Of a stretch of DNA of 6,107 bases, positions 6,085 through 6,107 are shown one piece after another. The translations under genes were made by a program, and so were the position numbers. The DNA is from Bacteroidota bacterium (GTDB lineage: Bacteria; Bacteroidota; Bacteroidia; Chitinophagales; Chitinophagaceae): contig JAEZAY010000502.1 in assembly GCA_023427575.1 (NCBI GenBank), forward strand, positions 1 to 6,107, read 5' to 3'. Position 1 is the first letter of the stretch. Each line of letters opens with the position of its first letter. Under the pieces are notes generated by a model, which saw only the letters and a program-made list of their open reading frames with translations, did not search any database and had not been told where the DNA came from.

Positions 6085-6107
6085 ATTTTCTTAACGGATT
6101 TCTTCCG

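Larger units (their letters stand above)
5417..6107. other. Non-coding upstream region with promoter, dyads and repeat mosaic
   Basis: These 691 bp have no frame with protein-like composition or a recognisable family. The gene-proximal 100 bp are strongly AT-rich and carry the likely operon promoter. A 30-bp dyad follows at 5537-5566. From about 5620 to the window edge the DNA is a mosaic of repeated blocks, described separately. The spacer at 5810-5870 shows nothing I can interpret. No tRNA, rRNA or known riboswitch pattern was seen. Any gene transcribed away from or towards this region must lie beyond 6107. Confidence 0.75.

Overview
The window looks like a piece of a Bacteroidota chromosome, most likely family Chitinophagaceae. 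Its core is a SusC/SusD outer-membrane uptake pair followed by a surface glycan-binding lipoprotein. The protein style (lipoproteins starting 'SCKK', a SusC signal peptide ending in 'HAQ', a SusC C-terminus in Phe) and a perfect Bacteroidetes-type -7 promoter box (TAnnTTTG) support this. The genus assignment is an inference from sequence style only.

All three genes lie on the minus strand and read right to left: a SusC-like TonB-dependent transporter (5416-2240), a SusD-like substrate-binding lipoprotein (2210-582), and the first 182 codons of a glycan-binding surface lipoprotein with Ig/IPT-like domains (from 547, running off the left edge). Gaps are only 29 and 34 bp, with no terminator visible, so they very probably form one operon driven from a promoter near 5439-5470. 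By family knowledge, SusC and SusD form a lidded outer-membrane importer and the third protein helps capture a polysaccharide or oligosaccharide at the cell surface. No glycoside hydrolase, transcription regulator or sigma/anti-sigma gene is in view, so the substrate cannot be named. The transporter lacks an N-terminal STN domain, so a FecI/FecR-type signalling loop through this receptor is unlikely.

The 691 bp upstream of the transporter gene (5417-6107) hold no convincing gene but are rich in structure. Reading away from the gene there is a likely promoter in very AT-rich DNA, a 30-bp near-perfect dyad (5537-5566), and then a repeat mosaic. The mosaic includes two 76-bp copies of a hairpin-bearing element (5621-5696 and 5894-5969, one mismatch), a 3 x 8-bp tandem repeat, and a second shared module (5744-5792 versus 5971-6084). 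The second copy of that module appears to be split by an inversion bounded by perfect 11-bp inverted repeats.

The inversion signature is the most unusual observation. Undoing one inversion of 5971-6068 restores a 49-bp match (46/49) to the first copy. It may be a scar of an old rearrangement or a small invertible DNA segment; sequence alone cannot decide.
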